Source: CAYVBJ01 sp964449075 (lineage in GTDB: Bacteria > Bacteroidota > Rhodothermia > Balneolales > Balneolaceae). Taken from it: a stretch of DNA of 64,000 bases. Positions 18,314 to 28,294 of the stretch are shown here, in pieces. The stretch is from contig CAYVBJ010000004.1 in the NCBI GenBank assembly GCA_964449075.1, positions 1 to 64,000 on the forward strand, written 5' to 3'. A program made the position numbers and the translations under genes. The first letter of the stretch is position 1. Every line of letters starts with the position of its first letter. The notes beneath the pieces were generated by a model that did no database searches, was not told the origin of the DNA, and was given only the letters and a program-made list of their open reading frames with translations.

Positions 18314-19246
18314 TCAGCTCTGCGTTGATTTAAACATTTTATCAACCACCAGCATATGTGGCAGGGTAAGTACACTGATAAGTATGAATAAAAGGGAAAT
18401 CATCTCATTTTCAAATGAAAATGTCCGGTAGATATAAAAAAGTAAAAGCAGACCAACAAGTGATACGCCTGTAAAGGGAAGTGCGAGTTTATAAAATTCC
18501 GGGATCGAAATATCACGCCCTTGTTTCGCGAAAAAATTGATCATCTCCTGTACGTGTCCCGCCGAATGCCAAAGTGCAAAATAGACTGCAAACGCTATAA
18601 GAGGATCAGTGGCATAGAACAGAAAGATCAGAATCACTGAATCAATATAAAACTGGCTTTTTTTCATTTTAAGATCAGCAACGAACCCCGCAAACAAAAT
18701 AAAAACAGAATAGATCAACACAATTGAAAGTGAAATAAAACCTGAGTACCTGTAAAGAAGGTCAAACCATCCGGGATCCCGGCGAATGGCAGTTTCAATA
18801 ATGGGAAGAGCAACTTCGGGAGTTGCAAAAATAATCAGGCCTATAACAGCAGTGCCGCGCACCCAGGTAAACCATGTAATCCAGCGGTTACTGCTATGCA
18901 GCATGGCTACTGCATCCGACTGACCGAAATGATATACGGATATGAGCAGAAAAAATATCATTCCGGCAGCAGGTGCAAAGAACCAGAGAAGTCCCACCGC
19001 AAGCATAACCAGCAGGTAGCTGCTGTAAAAAAGAAGGTGATCGCGTAGGCGGTTTTTAAATCCGTATATATCACCCGCAATGATATGGTCAATTGCGCCG
19101 TGAGGGATACCCAAAACCACCACTGAGACAAAGAGAAACCACGGAACCGCATCGGTCATAAACCCCGGAATAAGCAGCGATGAAATAATAGTCACTGCGC
19201 TGAAAAGCAAAACAAAAAGATTAAAAGTCTGACTTTGGTGTCGCAT
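18314..19246 (-). CDS. blh: Brp/Blh-family beta-carotene 15,15'-dioxygenase
   Basis: 310 residues, a polytopic membrane protein with about eight or more helices. The conserved His clusters of the family are present: GIPHGAIDH, SVYHFGQSD, LWHSAGHVQE and LPHMLVVD, which supply non-haem iron ligands. Blh cleaves beta-carotene into two molecules of retinal. Its place tail to tail with the sodium-pump rhodopsin, across a terminator, indicates that it supplies the chromophore. No carotenoid-synthesis genes (crtE/B/I/Y) are in the window, so carotene must be made elsewhere. An MFS transporter gene lies 29 bp upstream on the same strand, so the two may be co-transcribed. Confidence 0.95.
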   Translation of the reverse strand: MRHQSQTFNLFVLLFSAVTIISSLLIPGFMTDAVPWFLFVSVVVLGIPHGAIDHIIAGDIYGFKNRLRDHLLFYSSYLLVMLAVGLLWFFAPAAGMIFFLLISVYHFGQSDAVAMLHSSNRWITWFTWVRGTAVIGLIIFATPEVALPIIETAIRRDPGWFDLLYRYSGFISLSIVLIYSVFILFAGFVADLKMKKSQFYIDSVILIFLFYATDPLIAFAVYFALWHSAGHVQEMINFFAKQGRDISIPEFYKLALPFTGVSLVGLLLLFYIYRTFSFENEMISLLFILISVLTLPHMLVVDKMFKSTQS

Positions 19247-19275
19247 AGGATTTGGTTCAGGTTTTTTGTCAGTCG

Positions 19276-20508
19276 CTACAGTATGTTCTTAGGAGATAAA
19301 CCAAATTCTGTTCTGTTCGTTCTGTTTACCCGGAATAGACTTATCAACCCTATTATCGGGCCAATCGCAAGAATTGTAAAGAGAAATACCGGATTGATAT
19401 AGTTACTCAGTACGTTCAGAAGTTGTATGCTGATAATTGTTACTGAAAAGCCGATGCAGTTAACGACTGTAAGTGCAGTGCCTTTTGATTCTGCAGATAC
19501 ACTGTCAGCAACCAATGTTGAAAACAACGGGGAATCTGCCACAACTACCATCCCCCAGAATATCATAAACAGAATAAAAAGCGGTTCAGATTGATAATCA
19601 AAAAAGAAAGGCGAGAAGATGCAGCAGAGGCCGGAAAGAAGCAGGGACAGAGAAGCTGTTTTACCTGTTCCAAGATATTGAGACAAGTATCCTCCAAGCA
19701 CACAGGCAATTCCTCCTATTCCAATAACCAGGAATGAGAGAAGAGGGATATTGAAACTGACATTTGGATGCTTAAGTGCGTATGTCGAGAAAATAACAGG
19801 AACAAATGCCCAGAATGCATATAATTCCCACATGTGACCAAAATAACCAAATGCTGCAGAGCGGAAATCCCGGTTTTTGAAGACCTTGAACAGAAGGGAT
19901 AGATCCGGTTTTTGCCCTGCTTTTCTGAACGGGCCGTCCGGAACCCAAATCAGCATTAAAAGTCCGCCGGCAAGAGCAAGTACCGATGTAATAATCAATA
20001 CCAGTATCCAGGGAAATTCACCGGTAAATACTTTTACAAGATGTGGAAATCCGGTTCCGACAACCAGCGCACCCACTAAAAAACCAAGAGATACACCCAG
20101 CCCTTTCTCATAATAATCTGCCGCAATTTTCATTCCCACGGGATAGATTCCCGCCAGAAAAAAACCTGTAACGAAACGAAATATCAGCAGGCTGGTAAAC
20201 GTATTACTCTCCAGTATAATGGCAAGATTAAATGCAGAAGCAATGCATGCGCTGATAAAGAACACTTTAGAAGGAGAGAAGCGGTCAGCAATCGTCAACA
20301 GGGCAAAAATGAATGTACCTGCAATAAACCCGAACTGAACAGCAGATGTAAGGTGTCCCAGTGCCTGGGATTCAAGGTTGAATTCAGCTATAAGTTCAGA
20401 CATTACACCATTTCCGGCAAACCAAAGTGATGTACAGCAGAATTGTGATAGTACGATGAGCGGCAGGATCCAATTTGATGTTTTTGTCTTCCGGATCGGT
20501 CCTGCCAT
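19276..20508 (-). CDS. MFS transporter
   Basis: 410 residues with about twelve hydrophobic segments and the loop 2-3 signature region (TIADRFSPSKVFFISA) of the major facilitator superfamily. The N-terminal stretch LSQFCCTSLWFAGNGVM resembles MFS members of the cyanate/nitroimidazole-permease-like group, but the substrate is not readable. It ends 29 bp before blh on the same strand, suggesting an MFS-blh transcript. The link to retinal or rhodopsin function is only positional. Confidence 0.85.
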   Translation of the reverse strand: MAGPIRKTKTSNWILPLIVLSQFCCTSLWFAGNGVMSELIAEFNLESQALGHLTSAVQFGFIAGTFIFALLTIADRFSPSKVFFISACIASAFNLAIILESNTFTSLLIFRFVTGFFLAGIYPVGMKIAADYYEKGLGVSLGFLVGALVVGTGFPHLVKVFTGEFPWILVLIITSVLALAGGLLMLIWVPDGPFRKAGQKPDLSLLFKVFKNRDFRSAAFGYFGHMWELYAFWAFVPVIFSTYALKHPNVSFNIPLLSFLVIGIGGIACVLGGYLSQYLGTGKTASLSLLLSGLCCIFSPFFFDYQSEPLFILFMIFWGMVVVADSPLFSTLVADSVSAESKGTALTVVNCIGFSVTIISIQLLNVLSNYINPVFLFTILAIGPIIGLISLFRVNRTNRTEFGLSPKNIL

Positions 20509-20772
20509 AGTCTCAGACTGAAGATTTACAACAACAACATTCTGAAAACAGCAGTCTCAGGTAAAAAACAATTTGCGGAAATGCAGGTTTAAACGCATCT
20601 CTTTTATCTGCCCGGATCCTGCGTGCAGAAAAAAGTGCTGATGACGTTAAAAATGTGAAACGATTTTTCATTTATCCTGATAATAAATACGATTACACTG
20701 GCTCTTTAAAGAGATTGATAATTAACCGTTGATGGTATAATAAATTCTAAATAATCAATTTGTCTCAATTCA

Positions 20773-22143
20773 TCAAGGTATACTTTTATGGACTGTTTGC
20801 TCTGAACCTTGCTCCTTCCTGAAGTTATATCTCAAAAAGGCAGCCGTAATCAGTGCAGCACCGATATCCGCAAGCGGGAAAGAGAACCAGATCCCGTAAA
20901 TCCCGAAAAAAAGCGGGAGGATAAATATAAGCGGGATCAGCAGAAATCCCTGTTTTGAAAGGGAGAGAATAAGTGCGGGACGTGCCCGTCCAATTGCCTG
21001 GAAGTAGGCACTGCCAAGGAGGTTTATTGCAAGAAGCGGAGTGGCCAGGAACACTGCCCTGAGTGCCGGTGTAGTTTGATCTATCAGCGCCTGGTCGTTG
21101 GTGAAAACAGAAACAATGTACGGTGCGAGTGTCATGATCACTACAAAAATACCAAATGAGATCAATGTTGCTGATACCATCGATATTTTAATCAGTTTTT
21201 TAACGCGATCCATCAGTCTGGCACCGTAATTGAATCCCAGGATCGGTACAAATCCCTGTGTTATTCCCAGTACCGGGAAATTGGCAAACATCAGCAGACG
21301 ACCGATGATACCGTATATCGACAATCCGAGTTCACCGCCATAGATGAAGAGAGAGTTGTTAAGCACAATGGAGAGAAGACTGATGGTCCCCTGCCGTGCA
21401 AATGTCACAGAACCTAATGATGTAATCTGCCGGATAAGAGAGTAGTCGGGTTTGATATAAAACCCGGAGAGCTTCATCTGCGAATCACCCCAAATAAAGA
21501 ACCAGGTGGCAAAAAGTGCACTTGCCATATAGGAAATTGTGGTGGCCCAGGCAGCCCCGGCGATACCCATATCCAGCCAGACAATAAAAACCGGGTCAAG
21601 AATGATATTCACAACTGCCGGAATCATGATCGTCAGCATAGCGATTCGCGGATATCCCTCTGCCCTGATAACATTGTTACTCATCATGGCCCAGGCGAGA
21701 AAGGGAACACCGATCAATACTATACTGAAATAGGTATGTGCAGGTTCAGTTACCTCTCCCCGCCCGCCAAACAGGCTTAAAACCTGGTCAATAAAAAGAA
21801 ACCCGGCTATCACAAAAAATAAGGCAAACAAAATAGTCAGGCCTACCTGGTTCCCGAATGCCCGGAATGCTTTCTCGTCATCACCTTCACCAAATGATCG
21901 TGAAATAACAGAAGCTCCGCCAACTCCAATAGCCATACCGATGCTTGCAATCAAAAAGGTGATAGGCTGTACAACTGTGATAGCAGCTATACCGAGAGGG
22001 CCCACCCACAATCCCACAAAGATAGTGTCCACAATACCGTAGATCGACATCACCATAATCCCTGCCGATGCAGGAATGGCCTGTTCTCTCAACAGCTTCC
22101 CAAGCGGACGTGTACCGAATGCTTTCCGTTTATTGTTTTTCAA
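20773..22143 (-). CDS. MATE-family efflux transporter
   Basis: 456 residues and twelve predicted membrane segments in two similar halves, as in MATE exporters: opening PLGKLLREQAIPASAGIMVM, IGVGGASVISRSFGEGDDEKA in the first half, and GFVPILGFNYGARLMDRVKK in the second. MATE proteins export cationic drugs or metabolites in exchange for Na+ or H+. The sodium-pump rhodopsin nearby makes Na+ coupling attractive, but the coupling ion cannot be told from this reading. A single gene, 264 bp from the MFS gene. Confidence 0.9.
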   Translation of the reverse strand: MKNNKRKAFGTRPLGKLLREQAIPASAGIMVMSIYGIVDTIFVGLWVGPLGIAAITVVQPITFLIASIGMAIGVGGASVISRSFGEGDDEKAFRAFGNQVGLTILFALFFVIAGFLFIDQVLSLFGGRGEVTEPAHTYFSIVLIGVPFLAWAMMSNNVIRAEGYPRIAMLTIMIPAVVNIILDPVFIVWLDMGIAGAAWATTISYMASALFATWFFIWGDSQMKLSGFYIKPDYSLIRQITSLGSVTFARQGTISLLSIVLNNSLFIYGGELGLSIYGIIGRLLMFANFPVLGITQGFVPILGFNYGARLMDRVKKLIKISMVSATLISFGIFVVIMTLAPYIVSVFTNDQALIDQTTPALRAVFLATPLLAINLLGSAYFQAIGRARPALILSLSKQGFLLIPLIFILPLFFGIYGIWFSFPLADIGAALITAAFLRYNFRKEQGSEQTVHKSIP

Positions 22144-22283
22144 CTGAACAAATTAGATGTTTAAAAAGAATACGGAGCATTGTATGAATAATTGTAACCA
22201 CGCTCTTGCTATTCACGGATTTTTACATCTGAAACAAGTGATAATTTATTACTCTTTCGCACTCGATGCAGGGGTCATATAGA

Positions 22284-23165
22284 TCACCGTATGTTGTTAT
22301 ACCAGGTTCTCAGCTCTTCTCCGATGCGGTGCGGATGATCTTCCTGCAGATAGTGAAGCCCTCTGCCAAGAGAAACCGTTTTTGTATTCGGAAAATTTTC
22401 GCTGATCCATTTTGCATCCTCTTTTTGAATGATCAGTCCCGGTTCAGCATAAAAACAGATTTTGGGTATATCTGTTTTCTTCAGCCAGTTGTGATAAGAT
22501 TCTACAGTTTCCGATACATCTTCCGGTCTACCGTCAAAAGGCACCTCCTCCGGCCAGACCCGCAGCGGTTTCCGGCTTCGAATAGTTGGATAGGGTTCTG
22601 AATAGATCTCCTGCTCTTTTTTCGTCAATTCTCTGATGACCAGGTCGGGAAGTATCTTTTTTACAAACAGATTCAAGACACTGATCATCAGCCAGCCGAG
22701 ACCGGGTGTTCTCAAAAATTTAAAAGCCATTTTTGGTTTTACAGGAAGATCTGAGTATTTCGGAACCTTATAAATAGCTTCCATAAAAGCGATCCCTTTG
22801 ATATTCTCAGGCTGTTTATCTGCATAGTGGAAACCAAGGGCTGAGCCCCAGTCATGAACCACAAGTGTAATATTTGTAAGGCCAAGCTTTTCAATGAAGG
22901 TTTTAAGGTAATCGTAATGATCAGTAAACCGGTAAGCAATATCAGGCTTATCAGATTTACCCATCCCTATCAAATCAGGGGCAATGCATCTTGCGTTGGC
23001 GGAAAGATAAGGAATGATATTTCTCCACAGGTACGAAGAAGTGGGATTCCCGTGCAGAAACAGAACCGGGTCACCTTCACCTTCATCAATGTAGTGCATC
23101 CGGCTGCCGTTGATTTCGATATAATGTGCTTCAAAAGGAAAGTCAGCGGAATTTTTTTTATCCAT
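22284..23165 (-). CDS. Haloalkane dehalogenase-like alpha/beta hydrolase
   Basis: 293 residues, no signal peptide. It carries the full haloalkane-dehalogenase subfamily II set. Asn40 in HGNPTSSYLWRN and Trp106 would hold the halide. The nucleophile is Asp105 in VHDWGSA, which is Asp instead of Ser. The acid is Glu129 in FMEAI and the base is His271 in GLHYLQEDHP. The enzyme hydrolyses a carbon-halogen bond to an alcohol and a halide ion. Marine homologues have varied or unknown natural substrates. It is transcribed divergently from the aldo/keto reductase gene; 178 bp lie between the two starts. Confidence 0.9.
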   Translation of the reverse strand: MDKKNSADFPFEAHYIEINGSRMHYIDEGEGDPVLFLHGNPTSSYLWRNIIPYLSANARCIAPDLIGMGKSDKPDIAYRFTDHYDYLKTFIEKLGLTNITLVVHDWGSALGFHYADKQPENIKGIAFMEAIYKVPKYSDLPVKPKMAFKFLRTPGLGWLMISVLNLFVKKILPDLVIRELTKKEQEIYSEPYPTIRSRKPLRVWPEEVPFDGRPEDVSETVESYHNWLKKTDIPKICFYAEPGLIIQKEDAKWISENFPNTKTVSLGRGLHYLQEDHPHRIGEELRTWYNNIR

Positions 23166-23343
23166 TGTTACGCTTTGGCTGGTGAAAATTTAACCTGCAA
23201 CAGAAAATAAAAAGTGAATAACAGCTGAGATTTAGCCTGCCTGTTGTTATATTTTATAATAGACAAAACTTTTTACTCTCTATTTACATTTACTAAAGAA
23301 GAATCAAGAAGAACAAATCAATAAATAAAATATACAGAAATCT

Positions 23344-24294
23344 ATGAAGACACTTGAATTTAAAAACGGAGATCAACTCGCTGCAATCGGACTGGGAACC
23401 TGGAAATCTGATCCCGGCAAAGTCGGCAATGCTGTAAAGGTTGCTCTTGAAAGCGGATACCGGCACGTCGACTGTGCGGCTGTCTATCAAAATGAAGCAG
23501 AAGTAGGAGAGGCCTTCAGTGATGTTTTTTCCGGAGGAGACATTAAGCGAAAAGATGTGTGGGTTACATCAAAATTGTGGAATAATGCTCATAAAGAAGA
23601 AGATGTTATTCCGGCTTTGAAAAAAACACTCTCCGACCTGCAGCTGGAGTACCTGGATTTATACCTGATTCACTGGCCTGTTGCCTTCAAACCCGGACTG
23701 GAAGGATTTCCTGAGAGTGATGACGACTACCTTTCACTGGATGAAGTTCCAATTATCGAAACCTGGAACGCCATGCTGGAAGCCAAAAAACAAGGACTTG
23801 TAAAACATCTCGGTGTTTCAAATTTCAGTATTGAAAAACTGGAAGACCTGATCTCAAAAACGGACGACAACCCCGAAATGAACCAGGTTGAAATGCATCC
23901 CTATCTCCAGCAAAATGAGTTGCTGAATTACTGTAAAGAAAACAACATCCATGTAACGGCATACTCACCTCTTGGCAGTGGCGACCGTCCTGATGCTATG
24001 AAGGCGGATGACGAACCTTCACTGCTTGAGAACGAAGTGATCACCGGTATTGCCGTGAAACACAATGCAACACCGGGACAGGTACTTATCAAGTGGTCTG
24101 TTGAGCGTGATACGGCTGTGATTCCGAAATCTACCAACGCCGGCAGAATTCAGGAGAACCTGGCAAGTGCAGAGATTGAACTGGATGAAGAGGACATGTC
24201 AGAAATTGCAAAACTGGACAAACACTACAGGTATGTGCATGGCAAGTTCTTCGAAACAGAGAGCGATATGTACCGAAATGTTTTTGATGATTAG
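23344..24294 (+). CDS. Aldo/keto reductase
   Basis: 316 residues, the (beta/alpha)8 AKR fold with the catalytic tetrad Asp43, Tyr48 (HVDCAAVYQNE), Lys77 (VTSKLWN) and His110 (LIHWPV), and the NADPH-binding segment VIPKSTNAGRIQEN near 257-270. It reduces aldehydes or ketones to alcohols with NADPH; the substrate is undefined. It sits 23 bp upstream of hutU on the same strand, so it may be the first gene of the histidine-degradation operon, although no step of that pathway needs an AKR. Confidence 0.92.
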   Translation: MKTLEFKNGDQLAAIGLGTWKSDPGKVGNAVKVALESGYRHVDCAAVYQNEAEVGEAFSDVFSGGDIKRKDVWVTSKLWNNAHKEEDVIPALKKTLSDLQLEYLDLYLIHWPVAFKPGLEGFPESDDDYLSLDEVPIIETWNAMLEAKKQGLVKHLGVSNFSIEKLEDLISKTDDNPEMNQVEMHPYLQQNELLNYCKENNIHVTAYSPLGSGDRPDAMKADDEPSLLENEVITGIAVKHNATPGQVLIKWSVERDTAVIPKSTNAGRIQENLASAEIELDEEDMSEIAKLDKHYRYVHGKFFETESDMYRNVFDD

Positions 24295-24317
24295 TCAACA
24301 TCTAACATATAATAGCA

Positions 24318-25964
24318 ATGAAAAAAATCAGTGCGCCAACCGGTCCCGGCCTACAATGTAAAAGCTGGTTAACCGAAGCTCCGTTTCGAATGATTCAAAA
24401 CAATCTTGATCCGGATGTTGCCGAAAATCCTGATGAATTGATTGTATATGGAGGCATTGGCAAAGCGGCCCGGAATCATGAGTGCTACGAGCGCATATTG
24501 TCTTCTCTGAAAAGCATGGGAAGAGATGAGACTTTGCTGGTTCAGTCCGGTAAACCGGTTGGCATTTTTAAAACAAATCCGGATGCGCCGCGGGTGCTGA
24601 TTGCCAATTCAAACCTTGTCCCAAAATGGGCAACTTGGGAAAAGTTTCATGAACTTGACAGAAAAGGTTTGATGATGTATGGTCAGATGACTGCCGGCTC
24701 ATGGATCTATATTGGCAGCCAGGGTATAATCCAGGGCACATACGAAACATTCGTTTCTATGGCCGAAAAATATTTTGGCGGAAACCTGTCCGGTAAATGG
24801 ATACTTACAGGAGGGCTTGGCGGCATGGGAGGAGCTCAGCCGCTTGCTGCAAAAATAGCCGGGGCGAGTATGCTGGCTGTAGAGTGCCGCGAGAATCGAG
24901 TCAATAAGCGTATGGAGACCGGTTACCTGGACAAAAAAACAGATTCTCTGGATGAGGCCATTGACATCATCAAAAAATCTGCTGCAAATCATGAGCCGGT
25001 GAGTGTAGGACTTATCGGAAATACTGCAGATATCTATCCGAAGATTTTAAAAATGGATATTCGTCCGGATGCAGTAACTGATCAGACCAGCGCTCATGAT
25101 CCGCTTAATGGTTATCTCCCCCTGGGAATGTCGGTAGAAGAGTGGACAGAGATGCAGAAAACAGATCCTGAAAAAGTGATTCGCAAAGCCAGGGAGTCGA
25201 TTGCGGTGCAAGTAAAGGCAATGCTCGGTTTTCAGGATAGAGAGATCCCGGTTTTTGACTATGGTAATAACATCCGCCAGGAAGCATTTGATGCGGGAGT
25301 CAAAAATGCTTTTGATATCCCCGGTTTTGTACCTGAATATATCCGGCCTCTCTTTTGCAGGGGTATCGGGCCGTTTCGCTGGGTAGCTCTTTCCGGAGAT
25401 CCCGAAGATATCTACAAAACAGATTCAAAAGTAAAAGAGCTGACTCCCGGAGATTCTCATCTGCACAATTGGCTTGATAAGGCTAAAGAACAGATCCGGT
25501 TCCAGGGACTTCCTTCAAGAATCTGCTGGGTCGGGCTGGGAATCAGGGATAAACTGGGTTTGGCCTTCAACGAAATGGTGAAATCCGGAGAGCTTCAGGC
25601 ACCTGTGGTTATCGGCCGGGATCATCTTGATTCAGGATCGGTTGCCAGCCCGAACCGGGAGACAGAAGCGATGAAAGACGGTTCAGATGCTGTTTCGGAC
25701 TGGCCTATATTAAACGCACTTTTAAATACTGCTTCGGGCGCTACCTGGGTCTCTTTTCATCACGGAGGGGGTGTGGGAATGGGATATTCGCAACATGCAG
25801 GAGTTGTGATTATTGCCGACGGAACCGATGAAGCCGCCCGGAGACTCGAACAGGTGCTGTGGAACGATCCGGCTTCCGGTGTAATGCGGCATGCTGATGC
25901 GGGATATGAGGAAGCTGTTGAATGCGCTAACGAGCATGCGTTAAAACTGCCATTCCTGGAATAA
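24318..25964 (+). CDS. hutU: Urocanate hydratase
   Basis: 548 residues, the usual urocanase length. Visible hallmarks: the N-terminal urocanase segment YGGIGKAARNHECYERIL, the NAD+-binding Rossmann region with TGGLGGMGGAQPLA, and the active-site Cys403 in SRICWVGLGIRD. It adds water to urocanate to form 4-imidazolone-5-propionate using tightly bound NAD+ as electrophile; cytoplasmic. hutI begins 1 bp after its stop and hutG overlaps hutI, giving a compact operon. The first enzyme of the pathway, histidine ammonia-lyase (hutH), is not in the window. Confidence 0.97.
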   Translation: MKKISAPTGPGLQCKSWLTEAPFRMIQNNLDPDVAENPDELIVYGGIGKAARNHECYERILSSLKSMGRDETLLVQSGKPVGIFKTNPDAPRVLIANSNLVPKWATWEKFHELDRKGLMMYGQMTAGSWIYIGSQGIIQGTYETFVSMAEKYFGGNLSGKWILTGGLGGMGGAQPLAAKIAGASMLAVECRENRVNKRMETGYLDKKTDSLDEAIDIIKKSAANHEPVSVGLIGNTADIYPKILKMDIRPDAVTDQTSAHDPLNGYLPLGMSVEEWTEMQKTDPEKVIRKARESIAVQVKAMLGFQDREIPVFDYGNNIRQEAFDAGVKNAFDIPGFVPEYIRPLFCRGIGPFRWVALSGDPEDIYKTDSKVKELTPGDSHLHNWLDKAKEQIRFQGLPSRICWVGLGIRDKLGLAFNEMVKSGELQAPVVIGRDHLDSGSVASPNRETEAMKDGSDAVSDWPILNALLNTASGATWVSFHHGGGVGMGYSQHAGVVIIADGTDEAARRLEQVLWNDPASGVMRHADAGYEEAVECANEHALKLPFLE

Positions 25965-25965
25965 T

Positions 25966-27195
25966 ATGGGAAATCTCATCATTCAAAATGTTGGCCAGAT
26001 TGCTTCTCCGCGACCCGGTGTTTTTCGCGGAGCTGAACTCAAATCTCTTGCAGTAACCGGTAACACTTCAATCTATATTAAAAATGGAGTTATTGAGTCA
26101 ATCGGCCCATCTTCTGAGATTATCTCCCATACAGAAGATAATACACTCTGTGTCGATGCAAAAAAGAGAGCAGTTATACCCGGCTTTACAGACAGCCATT
26201 CTCATCTTGTTTTTGCCGGTAACCGAGCTGACGAATTTGCCCGTCGATCGGCCGGTGCTACATATGATGAGATAGCTAAACAAGGGGGCGGAATTTTATC
26301 AACAGTATCGGCGACCCGCAATGCATCCCATGAAGATTTAGTGGCGCTGGCGAAAGAACGACTTGAAAAAGCACTCCGGCAGGGAATCACAACCATGGAG
26401 ATTAAGAGCGGTTACGGGCTGGATTTTGCAACTGAAAAGAAGATGCTTGAAGTTATCCGGGAGTTGAAAGAATCTCAGCCGGTTGAACTGGTAAGTACTT
26501 TTTTAGGAGCACATGCGGTACCTGCGGATAGTTCAAAAGAGGATTACTTAAAAGAGATTTTCAAAATGATCCCTGAATTTTCAGGACTTGCCGAATACTG
26601 TGATGTTTTTTGCGAAGAGGGATTTTTTTCCGCAGAAGAGTGCCGCAAAATCCTGGAAGAAGGCCTTAAATATGGAATGCTGCCCAAAATTCATACCAAC
26701 CAGTTTCATGATATCGGAGGAGTACCCATGGCCCTGGAAATTGGTGCAATATCTGCAGACCATCTGGAAGTGATCAGTGATCATGATATCCGGCAAATGG
26801 CTAAATCCAACACGGTGGCGACAGTTCTGCCCGGAGTATCGCACTTTCTGAATATCCCTTATTCACCGGCACGAAAACTTATTGACGAAGGAGCAATTGT
26901 TGCGATCGCCACGGATTTTAATCCCGGCTCCTCCATGACCTTGTCGATGCAGCTTTTAATGAATATTGCATGTACTCAAATGGGCCTGTCGGTTGAGGAA
27001 GCTCTCTGTTGCACAACTCAAAATGGCGCCCGTGCCCTTCAAAAAGAGAACCTCGGGTGTGTAGCACCCGGTTACCAGGCTGATTTATTACTGCTTGACA
27101 GTGATTCTTATAAAGACACCGCTTATTTTTTTGGAGAAAATCATGTTCAAACCGTGATTAAAAAAGGAGAGATTGTATGGCAATCGATCAGATAA
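25966..27195 (+). CDS. hutI: Imidazolonepropionase
   Basis: 409 residues of the amidohydrolase fold. DSHSHLVFAGNRADEF contains the metal-binding HxH and the family signature, followed by GGGILSTVSATR, the metal His in LGAHAVPADS, and Asp in ATDFNPGSSMT. It opens the imidazolone ring to N-formimidoyl-L-glutamate. The start lies 1 bp after hutU and the last 19 bp overlap hutG, so translation is likely coupled along the operon. Confidence 0.96.
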   Translation: MGNLIIQNVGQIASPRPGVFRGAELKSLAVTGNTSIYIKNGVIESIGPSSEIISHTEDNTLCVDAKKRAVIPGFTDSHSHLVFAGNRADEFARRSAGATYDEIAKQGGGILSTVSATRNASHEDLVALAKERLEKALRQGITTMEIKSGYGLDFATEKKMLEVIRELKESQPVELVSTFLGAHAVPADSSKEDYLKEIFKMIPEFSGLAEYCDVFCEEGFFSAEECRKILEEGLKYGMLPKIHTNQFHDIGGVPMALEIGAISADHLEVISDHDIRQMAKSNTVATVLPGVSHFLNIPYSPARKLIDEGAIVAIATDFNPGSSMTLSMQLLMNIACTQMGLSVEEALCCTTQNGARALQKENLGCVAPGYQADLLLLDSDSYKDTAYFFGENHVQTVIKKGEIVWQSIR

Positions 27196-28109
27196 AAGAG
27201 ATTTTAAATCCGGTTCCTGAAGAAGTTCGGTCAATTGGCTCACATGACCCCAACGACAAACTGCTTTCTCAGTTTACAGGTTTTGAACCGGAAGAGTATG
27301 AAGATGCTACTCATGTATTAATTGGCTGTCCACAGGATGAGGGAGTTGCAAGAAATCATGGCAGGCAGGGAGCAAAAAAAGCACCTGGCAGTATCAGAAA
27401 ATTCCTCTACAAACTTCAATACAGTCGTAGAACTGCAAACAGATTGTTCGATGCGGGTAATGTTGAAGCAGAATCGCTGGAAGAATCACATTTAAATCTT
27501 ACCCGCGCAGTGTCTCAATTTCTGAAAGATGGGAAAAAAGTGATTTCTATTGGCGGAGGTAACGATATTGCCTATGCCGATTTAAGGTCTCTTTCAACAG
27601 AATTCAACTCCATTTGTGCAATTAATATCGATGCCCATCTTGATATGCGCAAAAGTGAAATAATGACCAGCGGTACTCCCTACCGGATGGCTATTGAAGA
27701 AAAACTGCTGAACCCGGAAAATTTCTACGAGTTTGGAATCCGGACGGAATCCAACTCCCCGCTTTACCTGAAAGAGGCAGAAAGGATGGGAGTACAAATT
27801 CTTACGCTGAGAGAGATCTTGCAAAACGGAGTATCTGTTTCATTTGAAAAAATCTTAGCTGAAATTGACAACAGGCCGTTTTTTCTCGGTCTTGATATGG
27901 ATTCCATACGGTGCAGCGACGCCCCCGGCGTAAGTGCGGCATATCCGGCGGGTTTTTCAGCAAGGGAAGTTCTGGATCTCATACACCACTCTAAAAAGAG
28001 AGAAAATCTGAAAATTTTTGAAATTACTGAAGTCAATCCTGATTTCGATATTGATAATCGAACCGTAAAACTGGCAGCGCTCTTTATCTATCACTCCCTG
28101 TTCGATTAA
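27177..28109 (+). CDS. hutG: Formimidoylglutamase, arginase family
   Basis: 310 residues of the ureohydrolase fold. Mn-binding motifs are visible: ISIGGGNDIAY, NIDAHLDMR (Asp152, His154, Asp156) and LGLDMDSIRCSDAPG. The GGGND form and the SGTPYRMA segment are those of HutG rather than arginase or agmatinase. It hydrolyses formimidoyl-glutamate to glutamate and formamide. The start lies inside the hutI end (19-bp overlap). With hutU and hutI this completes the route from urocanate to glutamate. Confidence 0.9.
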   Translation: MAIDQIKEILNPVPEEVRSIGSHDPNDKLLSQFTGFEPEEYEDATHVLIGCPQDEGVARNHGRQGAKKAPGSIRKFLYKLQYSRRTANRLFDAGNVEAESLEESHLNLTRAVSQFLKDGKKVISIGGGNDIAYADLRSLSTEFNSICAINIDAHLDMRKSEIMTSGTPYRMAIEEKLLNPENFYEFGIRTESNSPLYLKEAERMGVQILTLREILQNGVSVSFEKILAEIDNRPFFLGLDMDSIRCSDAPGVSAAYPAGFSAREVLDLIHHSKKRENLKIFEITEVNPDFDIDNRTVKLAALFIYHSLFD

Positions 28110-28294
28110 TTTTACCGACCGTTGCATCTGCGCAGCCAAACCAGCAGATCTGAATGCAATCATTACAATTATAACTAATCTTGTTCTGATTCAGCTCTTA
28201 CATTCCTTTTTAAAGAGTAAAAACCTCTGTTTACCGTTCTCAAAATGAATGGTCAATCATTTTATCCGGTTTTTCTATATTTACATTTTATCAG

